A program made the translations under genes and the position numbers. A stretch of DNA of 64,000 bases from Pisaster brevispinus (lineage: Eukaryota; Echinodermata; Asteroidea; Forcipulatida; Asteriidae), in contig JAMKCF010000016.1 of assembly GCA_023634235.1 (NCBI GenBank), positions 1,302,001 through 1,366,000 on the forward strand, in the 5' to 3' direction. The notes under the pieces were generated by a model, which worked only from the letters and a program-made list of their open reading frames with translations, was not told the DNA's origin and did no database searches. Numbering within the stretch: position 1 is the stretch's first letter; the number at the start of each line of letters is the position of its first letter. Shown piece after piece: positions 11,395 to 22,368 of the stretch.

Positions 11395-11668
11395 GATGAA
11401 CTCATCAGTGACATAGCATTACTCTGGGACGTTCAACCTTCATGTGCTTCCTAAAACTTGGTCATCTCATAGACACCTAGTTGATGTCAACCTTACTGCA
11501 GCACCCATGACTTGACCACTGTGTTTCACCTTCAAACAGAAACACCTTCAGGACATCCAAGCAAACTCATAGAATCACCTCCCTCTATGGTCCAGAACCA
11601 TTGATGTCACGGCAGACTTTATGAGCAGAACATCAGGATCAACGAAGACCCATGATGCAACCAAGGTA
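11395..11668 (+). pseudogene. exon-like cassette Y, copy 2
   Basis: Homologous to 9644-9915, preceded by TTTACAACAG and ending GATGCAACCAAGG then TATGATG. Small indels and stops break any common reading frame. The conserved boundaries suggest a duplicated exon rather than a transposon. Confidence 0.4.
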
Positions 11669-12296
11669 TGATGTTAGACACTGTCATGCCTTTTAAATAT
11701 CTACAGAGTATAGTCAACTCTCGTTAATACAAGGTCCGCCGTCTGGCCCATTTTCCTTGTTATATCCAAACCTAGTCTTAAATGCAGCGCACTATTGTAC
11801 ACATGTCATTACAGTGCATGCATACACACGTGCTAGGCTAGAGCGGAGCGCTTTGCTTCCTAGTACAGTTCTTATGAGCATCTTGCACACAAAAATATCA
11901 ATGATAAATGCATTTTTCTTGACTATGATCATAGAAATTTTATATTTTGTATAACTCAAGATAAAAATCATAGCAAAGTGATGCTCATGTTCATGTGACC
12001 ATGATGTGACAGATTCGGTACTGCGTTAGCGCCTCCATGTACGTTGTTTTCGTTGGTAGTCGTCCAAGTGTGCAAGGGAAGTAGCATTTCAAGCATAGGT
12101 TACCAGCAAAATGTTTCTGGTTTTCGGATCAGACAGAACTGCAGAACTGCGGAAATGCTTTACTGCATGCAAGGATCTAAACCTTTTGTATCATTTGTTG
12201 CTTTTTAATACTAGGTTTGGTCATGGCCTGCATCAGCAGTATCCCTTGATGCTTTGCCATCAGCACATGCTGTCTGCATAAAACTCAGTATGGGAA

Positions 12297-12382
12297 GATT
12301 CGCACTTCTTGGATGTCACCCGTCAGCACCCATCAGATGAAGTCATCCTCGTAACATGACGGCAAGGAAGATAATCAAGGTA
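12297..12382 (+). repeat. exon-like module X, copy 2
   Basis: Matches 8925-9010 (GAAGTCATCCTCGTAACATG and GGCAAGGAAGATAA) and ends AATCAAGG before TATGTG, a donor-like boundary. Its order relative to cassette Y differs between copies (X1-Y1, then Y2-X2), so the locus has been rearranged. Confidence 0.5.
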
Positions 12383-12493
12383 TGTGATGATTACAAATGT
12401 TTATCATATTGGTTGTCATTTACTGTTAGCTCTTTAAGATGGTAAAACATTTGTATTATTTACTACCTTAAAAATAAAATGAATATGCAAACA

Positions 12494-12625
12494 TTCACTT
12501 GTATGGTGAGTTATCCATGCTTTTCACTTGTATGTTGAAATATCCATACTATCACTTGTGTGGTGAATTATCCATATTTTCACTTGTATGGTGAATTTTT
12601 CAGACTTTCACTTGTGCAGTGAACT
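12494..12625. repeat. 28-bp minisatellite cluster, block 1
   Basis: About five diverged units built on CACTTGTATGGTGAATTATC followed by CATACTTT. This is the oldest-looking block of a repeat family that reappears at 13085-13235, 13670-13872 and 15977-18175. Confidence 0.8.
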
Positions 12626-12879
12626 AGACCTAGAATTTCATCTTTGGGTCGGCAAGGCCAATTTAATTTTGCAAAGGGCACTTCAATTAGAAAATCTTGA
12701 AGTCTATGGAAATTTTTAACCCCAGGGCACCAAGACCATGCCCCAGGGCAACGAGGCCATGGCATCCAGGAAACTCTAGGCCTGACTTTTTTTCTGGCTT
12801 TATTAACTACAAGTATCCTCTCAGCCGATAGTTTATTATTTTTGTCTATTGCTTTGTTTCATTTACTACAGATGCATGT

Positions 12880-12980
12880 AATCCAGACAGAGAGTGTCGG
12901 ATCTTCATTTGGAGTGACAGCCCATAATCGAGTGTCAGATCTTCATGTGGAGAGACAGTTCATCACCAGCAGGAACACTT
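12880..12980 (+). other. possible further exon-like unit
   Basis: A pyrimidine tract and TACTACAG precede ATGCATGTAATCC. Two direct phrases follow, each containing GTGTCGGATCTTCAT or GTGTCAGATCTTCAT. The boundary resembles those at 6240, 8685 and 11395. I see no conserved frame. Confidence 0.25.
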
Positions 12981-13084
12981 TCGTCTTAGTTTTCATTTCT
13001 GTAAATTAACACTATTTTTAAAAGTAGATGGGGTGGATCATTATTCATTAATAGTAACTTCAAAGGGTAGTGCATTTTTATGTA

Positions 13085-13235
13085 CTTCCTTTGTCAGGTG
13101 AATTATCCACACTTCCTTCTGTGTGGTGAATTTCCCATACTTATGGTGATCTACTTATACTTTCCTTGTGATGATCCCAAACTTCTTGTGTGGTGATTTA
13201 CCTATACTTCCTCCTTGTGTAGTGAATCATCCAAA
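13085..13235. repeat. 28-bp minisatellite cluster, block 2 (degenerate)
   Basis: Four or five strongly diverged units with CTTGTGTGGTGA and CATACTT motifs at irregular spacing. Confidence 0.6.
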
Positions 13236-13447
13236 CCAAAGTTCCACATTGAAATGTTGTCAAAGGCTTAGTTATAGTAATGTTTCTGTCACTATTCTTG
13301 CACATTTATTCGGCTCATTCAATGTAAATGCTGATGTATGGAGTTGACAAACTTGGTTGCCATAGAAATGGGACCGGATGGGACTTTCCCCGTGTTTTTT
13401 TCCCCACAGGGGTTTTTCACGGGGTTTTCGGCCATCTCATACACAGC

Positions 13448-13606
13448 AAATAGCAGGCATGTAACTTTTCAGCTTGTAAGCTGAATTTCTGGTTGTAAGT
13501 GGCTTTTATCAGCCACTGAAAATTGAAAAAACACAGTACAAAAGGTTGCTGTGCCTTTAAATGTCATCTTTTTTTGCCAAAATGCAAAGTTGCATGCCTG
13601 AAATAG
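13448..13606. mobile_element. 147-bp MITE, CAGGCATG family, 6-bp target duplication
   Basis: The element 13454-13600 begins CAGGCATGTAACTTT and ends AAAGTTGCATGCCTG, giving terminal inverted repeats of about 15 bp. AAATAG is directly duplicated on both sides (13448-13453 and 13601-13606). A second member, with its own 6-bp duplication, lies at 29469-29804. The CAG...CTG ends recall hAT elements, but 6 bp is short for that superfamily. Confidence 0.85.
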
Positions 13607-13669
13607 GGTCACTTTGTTGTCTAGAAGTGTCTTTTCAGGCGTGTGCCAATTATGTTGTGTGGTCCATGC

Positions 13670-13872
13670 TTTCACTTGCATGGTGAGCTATCCATATTTC
13701 ACTTGTGTGGTGAACTATCCATACTTTCACTTGTGTGGTGAGCTATCCATACTTTCACTTGTGTGGTGAACTATCCATACTTTCACTTGTGTGGTGAACT
13801 ATCCATAATTTCACTTGTGTGGAGAACTATCCATACTTTCACTTGTGTGGTGAACTATCCATACTTTCACTT
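13670..13872. repeat. 28-bp minisatellite cluster, block 3 (about 7 units)
   Basis: The best-preserved 28-bp units: CTTTCACTTGTGTGGTGAAC followed by TATCCATA. They show how the family looked before the 54-bp form arose further downstream. Confidence 0.9.
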
Positions 13873-14580
13873 GTTTGTAAAAAAGATCCATCCCATATTT
13901 TGATAACTTTGCCCAAAGCTATGATTCAGAATTAAGTGAAGTCTGAATATGCATAACTTATTGCACAAAACTATTTGAATTTTTCAAGACAACAAACCCT
14001 TGCGGAACATCAGGGCACTCTGATGGTCCTCTTGGGAATCAGAGTATTCTTGTTTTTGTTTTCAATTCAGACCACCATCTAATTCTGATTCATTCTTTGT
14101 AAATTATCATTATGATTATTTAATTTAAACACGAGTTGCTCCTACCAAAAATGAAGCCATTTACAAATTATAAACTCATAAAAATGATGACTTTGCTTGC
14201 AAGTTAAGTTGTCATTTTTGTTTGAATTCAGGAAGGCTTTTAAAGAAAATGTATAGAAATTACAGCGACTTTAGTTGAAATATACACGTTTTTTCACAAG
14301 AGTGTTAAAAAAACATCACGTTGTAGTGCCTTTTTTTTTCTTTTTAAAATTTACTTACAAGTACTTTTCTTTGTAGGCTCTGCATGATATCATGAATATC
14401 TTTCAGAGCTTAGAGTCAAAACCCCTTTTTTTCTTCAGTATTTTTGATACCTTTTTATAATATTTTATACTTTTTTTTTTTTTTCCAAAATGTTTCATTG
14501 TGGCTTCACTGTTATGGGCAGCTCATTTCGATGAGTTTCTTTCATAATTGTATAAATCTTTTACAAAAACTCATCTGCAG

Positions 14581-14747
14581 AGTTGTGCAAACACCTGTGC
14601 CTGTCGGTGGACCCCCTCGGCTGCCTGGAACAAGTGGTGATCCTGCTGGCCCGGGTGCAATGGGAGGTATGTTCTCTGTTCAGTGAAATTCACTTAGATG
14701 CACCACTAGTGTTCTACTTCACTGGTGTAATGCCTTACAAGATCTAA
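14581..14747 (+). CDS. apparent terminal coding exon, unknown protein
   Basis: After CATCTGCAG the frame AG-TTG-TGC encodes ELCKHLCLSVDPLGCLEQ (first residue split across the junction) and continues to PLVFYFTGVMPYKI and TAA at 14745. The inverted copy at 19319-19488 reads the same frame with mostly synonymous or conservative changes, for example SEIHLDAPLVFYF against SEVHLDEPLVVYF. Both stop at nearly the same place, which supports coding. An internal GTATGT at about 14670 could act as a donor for an alternative frame. I do not recognise the family. Confidence 0.45.
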
Positions 14748-14899
14748 TGAGCTAGAACGAGCATTTTTTGGAACTATATACATGGTCTGAGCTGGCAGCG
14801 AGTCGTTGGTCCCTAAAACGTGTTGTCCGATCTCCCAAGACGTCGAGATGAGGGCCCTTTATCATTTAGCCTTTTGTTGGTCACGTCACTCTTTTGTTC

Positions 14900-15085
14900 T
14901 CTAGTAAACAGGTTTGTACTGGGGTTCATTTGAGACCATCAAGAGGTGCCTCGAGATATCTTCGTTTGAGCCAATGGAATCTGGACCCGGTGGATGATGA
15001 GGACTTCTATCCAGTTGATGGTGTGAGGGCTGGAGAAACATGTTCTGCTTGGTCATGCCACTTAGCATCTACAATAGCTCTGTAA
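14900..15085 (+). CDS. second exon-like segment of the duplicated unknown gene
   Basis: The frame reads WNLDPVDDEDFYPVDG and then AGETCSAW. The inverted copy reads WNPNPIDDEDFYPDD and VGETCSA, with third-position changes in the shared part. Upstream of this block the minus-strand copy has a stop, so at least one copy is probably decayed. Exact exon ends are not clear. Confidence 0.35.
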   Translation, partial: SSKQVCTGVHLRPSRGASRYLRLSQWNLDPVDDEDFYPVDGVRAGETCSAWSCHLASTIAL

Positions 15086-15976
15086 GAACAACACTCATTT
15101 TTATTGCCTCCTGATACCAAAGATGACATTGGATTGCTATAATTCATGCTTTTGTAGAATTTGTTGGTTTTATTAGTTGAGGTCAAGGGTCAAGTCTTAG
15201 TCAAGGTATTAGGGTCTGGTCATAGTCAAGGGCAAATCCCTGCAGGAGATTTCAATTCTCAGTTTCATCACTTTCAGGTTCATCACTAAAAAAACACAAT
15301 GAGAGACAGCCAATCCAATTTATACTAGTCTGCTAGCTTTAGACCATTTCAAATGATATCTGAGGATATGGTTTGAAAATAGAACTTATAAGACTAAACA
15401 TAAGCAGAATTGACAATAGAACCGTTTTTATTTTTTAACAAAAGCTTCACGAAAATGAGACTTCAAAAGTCTTATTTTCTCCCAACATCTGATTTCCAAA
15501 GTTATACAAAGGATGGTGTTTTTTTTCTTCAAATAATTTAGTTGTTTAATATCTTTTTTCCAAAATTGTGACCTTTTCAAGCAAAATAAAGCATCCTCGA
15601 TATTTTGTTCAATCCGACAAAAAAAAACTACTGAAGGACAGAAATTGTGTCAGGAAAATTTATCCGAAATGTTTTTAGTTCATGCTGGTCTCCACCACTT
15701 TGAAAAATTATTCAACACTTACATTCTAAGAATCAATTTCCCAGTTGATGTCATGTGGCATGTAAATAACTAGCCAAACCCACTTGCATGTAGGCCTGGC
15801 TGGCATGAATTCTATAAAAGTACTGCTCAAATATTGAATTTGTTTTTTCTCTAAATAAAAAAAATGCTAAGTGAACATAGACTCCCAGTTCTCCGAAAGT
15901 TGGTCAAAGGTTAAAATACAAGTTTCCCAAAAAACACAATCACATAAATGGCGGTCATTTAAAGGTCACTGAAAGA

Positions 15977-18175
15977 ATTACCCATACTTCCTCTGTGTGG
16001 CGAATTACCTATTATCTCCTTTTGTGTGGTAAAAAAAACCCATACTTCTCTCGTGCGGGGATTTTCCCATGCTTCACTTGTGTGGAGTATTACCCTACAT
16101 ACCTTGCTTACCCATAAGCCCCTACTTCACTTGTGTTGTGAATTACCCTTACATCCCTTGCTTACCCATAAGCCCCTTCTTCACTTGTGTTGTGAAATAC
16201 CCTTACATCCCTTGCTTACCCATAAGCCCCTTCTTCACTTGTGTTGTGAAATACCCTTACATCCCTTGCTTACCCATAAGCCCCTTCTTCACTTGTGTTG
16301 TGAAATACCCTTACATCCCTTGCTAACCCATAAGCCCTACTTCACTTGTGTTGTGAATTACCCTTACATCCCTTGCTTATACCCATAAGCCCCTACTTCA
16401 CTTGTGTTGTGAATTACCCTTACATCCCTTGCTTACCCATGAGCCCCTATTTCACTTGTGTTGTGAATTACCCATAAGCCCCTATTTCACTTGTGTTGTG
16501 AATTACCCATAAGCCCCTACTTCACTTGTGTTGTGAATTACCCTTACATCCCTTGCTTACCCATAAGCCTCTACTTCACTTGTGTTGTGAATTACCCATA
16601 AGCCTCTACTTCACTTATGTTGTGAATTACCCTTACATCCCTTGCTTACCCATAAGCCCCTACTTCACTTATGTTGTGAATTACCCATAAGCCCCTACTT
16701 CACTTATGTTGTGAATTACCCTAACATTCCTTGCTTACCCATAAGCCCCTACTTCACTTGTGTTGTGAATTACCCTTACATCCCTTGCTTACCCATAAGC
16801 CCCTACTTCACTTGTGTTGTGAATTACCCTTACATCCCTTGCTTACCCATAAGCCCCTACTTCACTTATGTTGTGAATTACCCTAACATTCCTTGCTTAC
16901 CCATAAGCCCCTACTTCACTTGTGTTGTGAATTACCCTTACATCCCTTGCTTACCCATAAGCCCCTACTTCACTTGTGTTGTGAATTACCCTAACATTCC
17001 TTGCTTACCCATAAGCCCCTACTTCACTTGTGTTGTGAATTACCCTTACATCCCTTGCTTACCCATAAGCCCCTACTTCACTTGTGTTGTGAATTACCCT
17101 TAATTACATCCCTTGCTTACCCATAAGCCCCTACTTCACTTGTGTTGTGAATTACCCTTACATCCCTTGCTTACCCATAAGCCCCTACTTCACTTGTGTT
17201 GTGATCTACCCTTACATCCCTTGCTTACCCATAAGCCCCTACTTCACTTGTGTTGTGAATTACCCTTACATCCCTTGCTTACCCATAAGCCCCTACTTCA
17301 CTTGTGTTGTGAACTACACATAAGCCCCTACTTCACTTTTGTGGTTAATTACCCACACTTTACTTGTGCGGTTTAATCCGAACTTCACTTGTGCTGTGAA
17401 TTACCCATAAGCCCTCACTTCAATTGTGTTTTGAATTACCCAAAAGCCCCTACGTCACTTGTGTTGTGAACTACACATAAGCCCCTACTTCACTTATGTT
17501 GTGAATTACCCTAACATCCCTTGCTTACCCATAAGCCCCTACTTCACTTGTGTTGTGAATTACCCATAAGCCTCTACTTCACTTGTGTTTTGAATTACCC
17601 TTACACCCCTTGCTTACCCATAAGCCCCTACTTCACTTATGTTGTGAATTACCCTTACATCCCTTGCTTACCCATGAGCCCCTACTTCACTTATGTTGTG
17701 AATTACCCATAAGCCCCTACTTCACTTATGTTGTGAATTACCCTTACATCCCTTGCTTACCCATAAGCCCCTACTTCACTTATATTGTGAATTACCCATA
17801 AGCCCCTACTTCATTTGTGTTGTGAACTACCCTTACATATCCCTTGCTTACCCATAAGCCCCTACTTCACTTATGTTGTGAATTACCCTTACATCCCTTG
17901 CTTAACCATAAGCCTCTACTTCACTTGTGTTGTGAATTACCCTTACATCCCTTGCTTACCCATAAGCCCCTACTTCACTTATGTTGTGAATTACCCATAA
18001 GCCCCTACTTCACTTATGTTGTGAATTACCCTTACATCCCTTGCTTACCCATAAGCCCCTACTTCACTTTTGTGGTTATTTACCCATACTTCACTTGTGC
18101 TTTGAATTACCCATACTTTCACTTGTGTGGTAAATTAGCCGTACTTCGTTTGTGCGTTGAATAACCCATACTACT
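15977..18175. repeat. large satellite array: 54-bp and 35-bp higher-order units derived from a 27-28-bp repeat
   Basis: The centre (16100-18080) is made of 54-bp units containing CCCTTGCTTACCCATAAGCC, CCTACTTCACTTGTGTTGTG and AATTACCCTTACAT, mixed with 35-bp units that lack the CTTACATCCCTTGCTTACC part. Both edges (15977-16100 and 18060-18175) keep simple diverged 27-28-bp units of the CACTTGTGTGGTGAATTACC type. Since 54 is a multiple of three, two plus-strand frames stay open for long distances (for example 16642-17103). I do not regard these as genes. Variant tags (GTGT/ATGT, TTACAT/TAACAT) recur in blocks. Confidence 0.95.
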
Positions 18176-18952
18176 ACTTGTAAATCACATGGATGGTCAG
18201 TGGTCAATCAAAGGTCAAGTTATCAGTTTGTCTCAAGTGTTAGAGAAAAAAGGACAACATTCTGAATTTGTGTCTTCTGAACTGTTCATTCAATATAGAT
18301 TCTAACGACAGCAATTTTTCACAGATAGGAAAAAATTCCCTTCTCTTTTAACCCAAAACAGGGGTATGACATTTTAGCCTTTTGAGAATAGAAATCCGCT
18401 ACAAAACCTCTTTATTCAGGTCAGTCTTCATTACAAAATGTAACCACAAGTCCCTCATTTTATTCGCTAATAAATTGAGGGTCAATCAAGATACTTTCAG
18501 TTGTTTTTTACGCCCAAACCTGTTTGAACTGGTTACTGTTTCTCAAATGATTTGGCAGAATAAAACTCTGCACTCTGAAACATATAATTTTTTTCCTAAT
18601 ATTGATTTGCGGTGAACACTTTTTCCTAGTATTCTTGCACTTTCTATGCAGAGAATTCGTTCTCAAATTGGCTTAAAATCACAAAATTTAGGATAAAACT
18701 AAGTTTTTTTCTGTTCGCCGTCTTGATAACTCTTAGCCAAGTTGAAATGGCTGGTCTTGTACATATTATGGTCCTATAGTCGTAGTTTTTTAGATCATTG
18801 GTTCGTATATCAATTCAATGTCATCTTTGGTATTCATTGGCAATCAAGTGCAAAAAAAAGGTCACTTTTTATCTACCCAAAACAGTTCAAAACTTTGTGA
18901 CGTTTTCTTGCGATACGTCCGGCATTTTCTGAAATGTTTTTGATTGTTTGTC

Positions 18953-19165
18953 TTACAAACTTTCAAGTGAACTTTGTATTAAATCAAAGTTAGCCAAAAT
19001 AAGTTCTCTTGTAGTCGTGCCGTCAGTTGTACGTTCAAATTGCAGCCCCATGAAAAGCAAGGGGGAAATTTTGACCATTGCAGAACATGTTTCTCCGACC
19101 AGCATATGATCATCTGGATAGAAGTCTTCATCATCTATTGGGTTAGGATTCCATTGGAACAAGCG
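18953..19165 (-). pseudogene. inverted copy of the 14900-15085 exon-like segment
   Basis: On the minus strand the frame reads FQWNPNPIDDEDFYPDD, then VGETCSAMVKISPLLF and on to a stop near 18953. A TGA lies just upstream of the shared part in the frame used by the plus copy. Homology to the plus-strand arm continues beyond the exon: 15110-15146 matches the complement of about 18803-18835. Confidence 0.4.
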
Positions 19166-19318
19166 TCAATATCTCTTGGTACCACCAGTGCAGCTTGGTT
19201 GCAAAACTACAATCGGTGAAATCTTAAGCACTCTTGGGGGCGTCACTCATTTAAGCAAGCAACAACTCCCTTCTGCTCAAGACTACTGCGCCTAAAACAG
19301 CGCAAAATTGCGTCTAGC

Positions 19319-19488
19319 TCATAGGATCTTGTAAGACATTACATCATTGAAGTAGACCACTAATGGTTCATCCAAGTGAACTTCACTGAACAGAGAACAT
19401 ATCGACCATTGCACTTGGGGCCAGTCAGTCACCATGCGTTCCAGGTAGCCGAGGGGGGAAACCGACAGGCACAGGTGTTTGCACAACT
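19319..19488 (-). CDS. inverted copy of the unknown terminal exon
   Basis: After a poly-A/AGCAG acceptor-like boundary (a weak pyrimidine tract here) the frame reads ELCKHLCLSVSPLGYLERMV, then CSLFSEVHLDEPLVVYF, ending YKIL and TGA at 19319. It is the mirror partner of 14581-14747; the pair brackets the 54-bp array. Synonymous differences (TTG/TTA, TTA/CTA) suggest past selection on protein. Acceptor quality is poorer than in the plus copy, so this one may be silent. Confidence 0.4.
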
Positions 19489-19598
19489 CTGCTTTTTTTT
19501 TGGCCAAAATTTTTAATAAAAAAATGGAACGTACTCTCTCTTTGTAATTTGTGTCTTATTTACGCTAAGCCTACCCCCCCCCATCTACAATTGGGAGT

Positions 19599-19699
19599 TT
19601 ATCTTAGCCCAGTGGAACCCACCCCCACCCTGTAGAAACCAACCCCAAGTGGGGGTCAGTTTCTACAGGGTGGGGGTGGGTTCCACTGGGCTAAGATAA
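19599..19699. repeat. hairpin with perfect 41-bp arms
   Basis: The arm 19599-19639 starts TTATCTTAGCCCAGTGGAAC. Its reverse complement occupies 19659-19699, with a 19-base loop. The perfect match implies recent origin or gene conversion. A second, imperfect inverted repeat with ATTGGGTGTGTATA follows at about 19705-19845. Confidence 0.9.
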
Positions 19700-19704
19700 C
19701 CCCC

Positions 19705-19845
19705 AGGTCGCTATGTTTTCCCACAATGCAATTGGGTGTGTATACGCACTTTTTAGCAAGTTGTTTTGCGCATCGGAACTTTGACGTAAAAAATATACAC
19801 ACCCAATTTATGTTGCTTTGTGGGCAAACATGGCGACCAAGTACA
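19705..19845. repeat. imperfect foldback element
   Basis: GGTCGCTATGTTTTCCCACA and ATTGGGTGTGTATA on the left are mirrored by TATACACACCCAAT and GGGCAAACATGGCGACC on the right. The arms have several mismatches. It may be an older foldback element next to the perfect hairpin. Confidence 0.65.
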
Positions 19846-20490
19846 AAGTTACAACTCAAATAAAACAACAGACAAAGTTGGGGCAAATCAACCAAGGGGG
19901 GGGGGGGTTCAAACACTTTATTTATTTATTTGGGTGAGTTGATTTGCCCTTAAATAGCATCAGCCTTTATTCTCCCACAAATTAATTTAAACTTAATAAT
20001 TGAACACATTTATTACAGACATTTTAAGGAAACATAATTTGTCAAGATCCAACGCCCAACAGGCTTGATTGGCAAAGCATAACTTGGTTGAAAACTAACT
20101 TAAGTTTGTGCTTAGGATAAAAAATAGTTGTTTTTAACTGTTCTTCATGAAACCTTTAAAGTTAAAAATCAAGTTGCATGCAAAATCACAGGCTCGTAGT
20201 GTACTATTTTTACTTGAAGTTGCTGTAAGTTTTCCACAATTCACAACAAGTGAAATTTTCTAAAGAGAGACAAAATTGCCAAACTGGATTTCTTGGATTC
20301 TTCTTCCTAGATCACTGTCTTTGTTGATTACGTATGTTTGCAGAAATAGCTTATTTAATGATTCAACTACATAATGTCTTTCCAAAGGTTTGGTTTGGTG
20401 CCGTCCAGTCTTGTTGAAAGTAACTTCATCAGCAGTAGCTTATAAATCTAAGTTCGTAAAAGTTTCTTTAAATTAAAAAGTTTGTGGTTC

Positions 20491-20683
20491 CTAGGCTGCA
20501 ATAGGTTGCTTCATCTCGTCCAAGAGTTCAGTATCAGTTGTATTCTCTTTTACGATCATCGACTTGTTTGCATCACATTGATAGTTCCAAGGCTTCAACT
20601 TGTCTCCTTGACGACCACAGCAGTTCACAGTAAGAGGACGCTGCATCAGGGTTTGTCTGCACTCAGCAAAAGTTTGTCCCAAT
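20491..20683 (-). CDS. terminal exon of a small unknown gene
   Basis: A good acceptor (TTTATCATTACAG) precedes ATTGGGACAAAC at 20683. The frame reads LGQTFAECRQTLMQRPLTV, then NCCGRQGDKLKPWNYQC, then NTTDTELLDEMKQPIAA and TAG at 20491. Joined to the exon at 21212-21291 or to the one at 23398-23480 (both ending in AG) it stays in frame (AG + A = Arg). Three Cys and one NTT sequon are visible; no domain is recognised. It could be the C-terminus of a small secreted or cytosolic protein. Confidence 0.45.
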
Positions 20684-21211
20684 CTGTAATGATAAAAGAT
20701 GCAAGAAAAACTCAATTACTTTGGCACCAAAAGCAACTCAACAGTCTGCAAACCAAACTTGACAACAGAAATTCTGCAAGAGGTTTTGCTGACATTTACT
20801 AGATTGTACCTTATGTTGATTTCAAAGTATGTAGCAAACCTGCAGAAACTGGTGGCCATTAATTCTAATGATGCTCATTTTCTACTTCATCATGAATCAG
20901 AGTAAACAATTTCCGCCAAATAATCTTGATGCAAGACTACAAAAGTTGTATTTTCACTGCTGTTACGTCTGGTACTGTGCCTTGTCTTGATTAAAGGAGA
21001 GTAAGCAATTAGGCAGAGCATTTTTGCCAACAGTAAGTATGTTGGTTCAATTCAAAGAGTATCCATCAGTCCATCAGTATTTCACCTTTTTTTTTGCTCA
21101 TTGAACCAAATGCTGAACAGTTGGATAAAGTTCTCCAGAATCGCAAAAGTTGTGACACTATAACAAATGCTGCATCTTGTTTTCATTATTAAATACTCAT
21201 CTTGTACTAAC

Positions 21212-21291
21212 CTTTTTAAGAAGACTTTTGAGATGGGCCTTGGAACTCTTATTCTTTGTAGATGGGTGATCTCACTGGAAGCCGTACTATA
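21212..21291 (-). CDS. tandem-duplicated exon, copy C (80 nt)
   Basis: Bounded by CCATAG and GTTAGT. The phase 0 frame reads SSEITHLQRIRVPRPIS and ends KVFLK plus AG, in phase with the terminal exon. It is homologous to 22287-22368 and 23398-23480. The surrounding introns are homologous as well (AGGCAG-GCATTTTTGCCAAC blocks), so the duplicated unit is about 1.1 kb. Confidence 0.45.
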
Positions 21292-22286
21292 CTATGGGAA
21301 AACACACAAAATTACAAATATCAATACATGTACTTGAGATTATTAATAACTATTTGAATTAATTAAACAGATTTATTGAATGTATTCAAAATGAGGCTGA
21401 GAGGGAAACAGTCTGGTACCTTTAAAAAAGCGTATTCGTTCAGAAAAATGATTACCAAAGTTTACCAAAAATAAGTTCCAACAATCCTATTATTTAAACT
21501 CTTGTTTGAGAATGAATAAAACCTGCCGCAGTGGTGGTGCTTTTTTTAACTTAAAATTGTCCAGTATTTTTGTATGTGTCCTGATTCATAGAGAATTTTG
21601 TCAACATTTCAAATATTCTACCTTATCTTGATTCAAAGAGAGTGAAAATAAAAGTTTCTGCCTTACTATCTTGTCTTCATCAATCTGACTTAGAGGAGAC
21701 CTGCAGCAGCAGTTTTGCCATTTCTTACAAATTTCGCAGATTCAAAGAGAGTTTTTTTAACATATCAAATGTACCTCATCTTGATTCATAGAGTAAACTT
21801 AAAAACAGTTTGCCATCAAATTATCCTTTCTTGAATAATTAAGAGCAAACCTGCAGCAGTGGCATTACCATCGGTCAAACAATTATCACTTTTCTGAGTG
21901 ATTCAAAGAGAATTTAGTCATTGATTCGAATCTTTTACTTTATCTTGATTCAAAGAGAGTTAACATAAAAACAGTTTTCCATAGAGAAATTCTATCAAAT
22001 TTGTTGTATTCTCATTGCCAACGTGATCAATGTTGTGCCTTGTCTTGTTTCACAGAGAGTAAGCAAATAGGCAGGGGCATTTTTGCCAACAAAATCAACC
22101 ATTAAATTTGTTGTTTGAATTCAACAAGTATACACCCATCAGTATTTCAGATTGTTTAGCCAACTGAGCTAAACGCTGAACCTTACTAGATTCTAAGGAT
22201 AAGTCCACCACAGAATCACAAAACTTGTGACACTATCAAAAATTCTGCGCCTTGTCTTAATCATTAAACACTCATCTTGTACTTAC

Positions 22287-22368
22287 CTTTTTTATAGATG
22301 ACTATTGAAATGGGCGTTGGAACTCTACTCGGTAGATGGGTGATCTCACTGTACTTAGCCGTCCCATT
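22287..22368 (-). CDS. tandem-duplicated exon, copy B (82 nt, frame-shifted relative to A and C)
   Basis: Bounded by CCCGTAG and a strong GTAAGT donor. Its only open frame reads KYSEITHLPSRVPTPIS then IVIYKK plus one base. The length modulo 3 differs from copies A and C, so splicing B directly to the terminal exon would shift the frame. It is either decayed or yields a different tail. Confidence 0.4.

Noticed and set aside
16026..18164. Several overlapping frames with HKPLLHLCCELP or ISPYFTCVVNYP repeats
   Set aside because: 54-bp satellite units are divisible by three, so frames stay open; two phases are open at once and array edges are non-coding.
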